From: XYD1-FULL-44-32 sp964433715 | GTDB taxonomy: Bacteria; Patescibacteriota; Minisyncoccia; Phycocordibacterales; XYD1-FULL-46-19 | DNA length: 22,711 nt | NCBI GenBank assembly: GCA_964433715.1 | Contig: CAYSSL010000006.1 | Coordinates: 1-22,711, forward strand | Reading direction: 5' to 3' | In this document: positions 22,687-22,711 of the stretch, in pieces | Numbering within the stretch: position 1 is the stretch's first letter | Layout: each line of letters starts with the position of its first letter | The notes under the pieces: generated by a model | Database searches by the model: none | Told to the model about the DNA's origin: nothing | What the model saw: only the letters and a program-made list of their open reading frames with translations | Program-made: the position numbers and the translations under genes

Positions 22687-22711
22687 TCGTTACATTTATC
22701 CTCTTTCTTTC

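Overview
The window looks like a piece of a Candidate Phyla Radiation (Patescibacteria, probably Parcubacteria-type) chromosome. This is inferred from a tail-fibre-like surface protein with a family-typical N-terminus, a compact SecA, moderate GC with very AT-rich intergenic DNA, TGA used as an ordinary stop, and weak or absent Shine-Dalgarno (SD) sequences at most starts. No rRNA, tRNA, CRISPR array or insertion sequence was seen.

Layout. (1) 1-2987, minus: the N-terminal 995 residues of a repetitive secreted protein that runs off the left edge. It has no stop codon inside the window. (2) 2988-3375: AT-rich intergenic DNA with this gene's promoter and leader, two inverted perfect DnaA-box 9-mers and a terminator. 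(3) 3376-6431, minus: a small four-helix membrane protein and secA. (4) 6432-7198: a compact non-standard region with a 36-residue lysine/alanine-rich basic protein under its own promoter and a 12-bp leader hairpin, another DnaA-box 9-mer, an extremely AT-rich stretch, and a candidate structured RNA of about 275 nt. The RNA has a good sigma70-type promoter, a pseudoknot-compatible pairing pattern and a strong terminator. I do not recognise the RNA; it is the most likely undescribed element here. (5) 7199-21762: a surface-glycan locus. It holds an O-antigen ligase/polymerase-like protein with TPRs, a divergently transcribed flippase, and a minus-strand run of ten tightly packed genes: four methyltransferases, a DegT-type aminotransferase, an SDR sugar epimerase/dehydratase, two GT4 glycosyltransferases, a GT39-like membrane glycosyltransferase and an LPG-synthase-like membrane protein. 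(6) 21808-22711: a self-contained, more GC-rich HD-family gene with a perfect consensus promoter, a strong SD and its own terminator.

How the genes work together (inference). The SDR, aminotransferase and C-methyltransferase would make modified, possibly branched amino sugars. The GT4 enzymes would assemble lipid-linked glycan, the flippase would move it across the membrane, and the ligase-like and GT39-like proteins would polymerise or transfer it outside the cell. SecA would export the surface protein. Several transcription units have a -10 element 6-12 nt before the start codon, which suggests leaderless or near-leaderless mRNAs, while a minority of genes have clear SD sequences.
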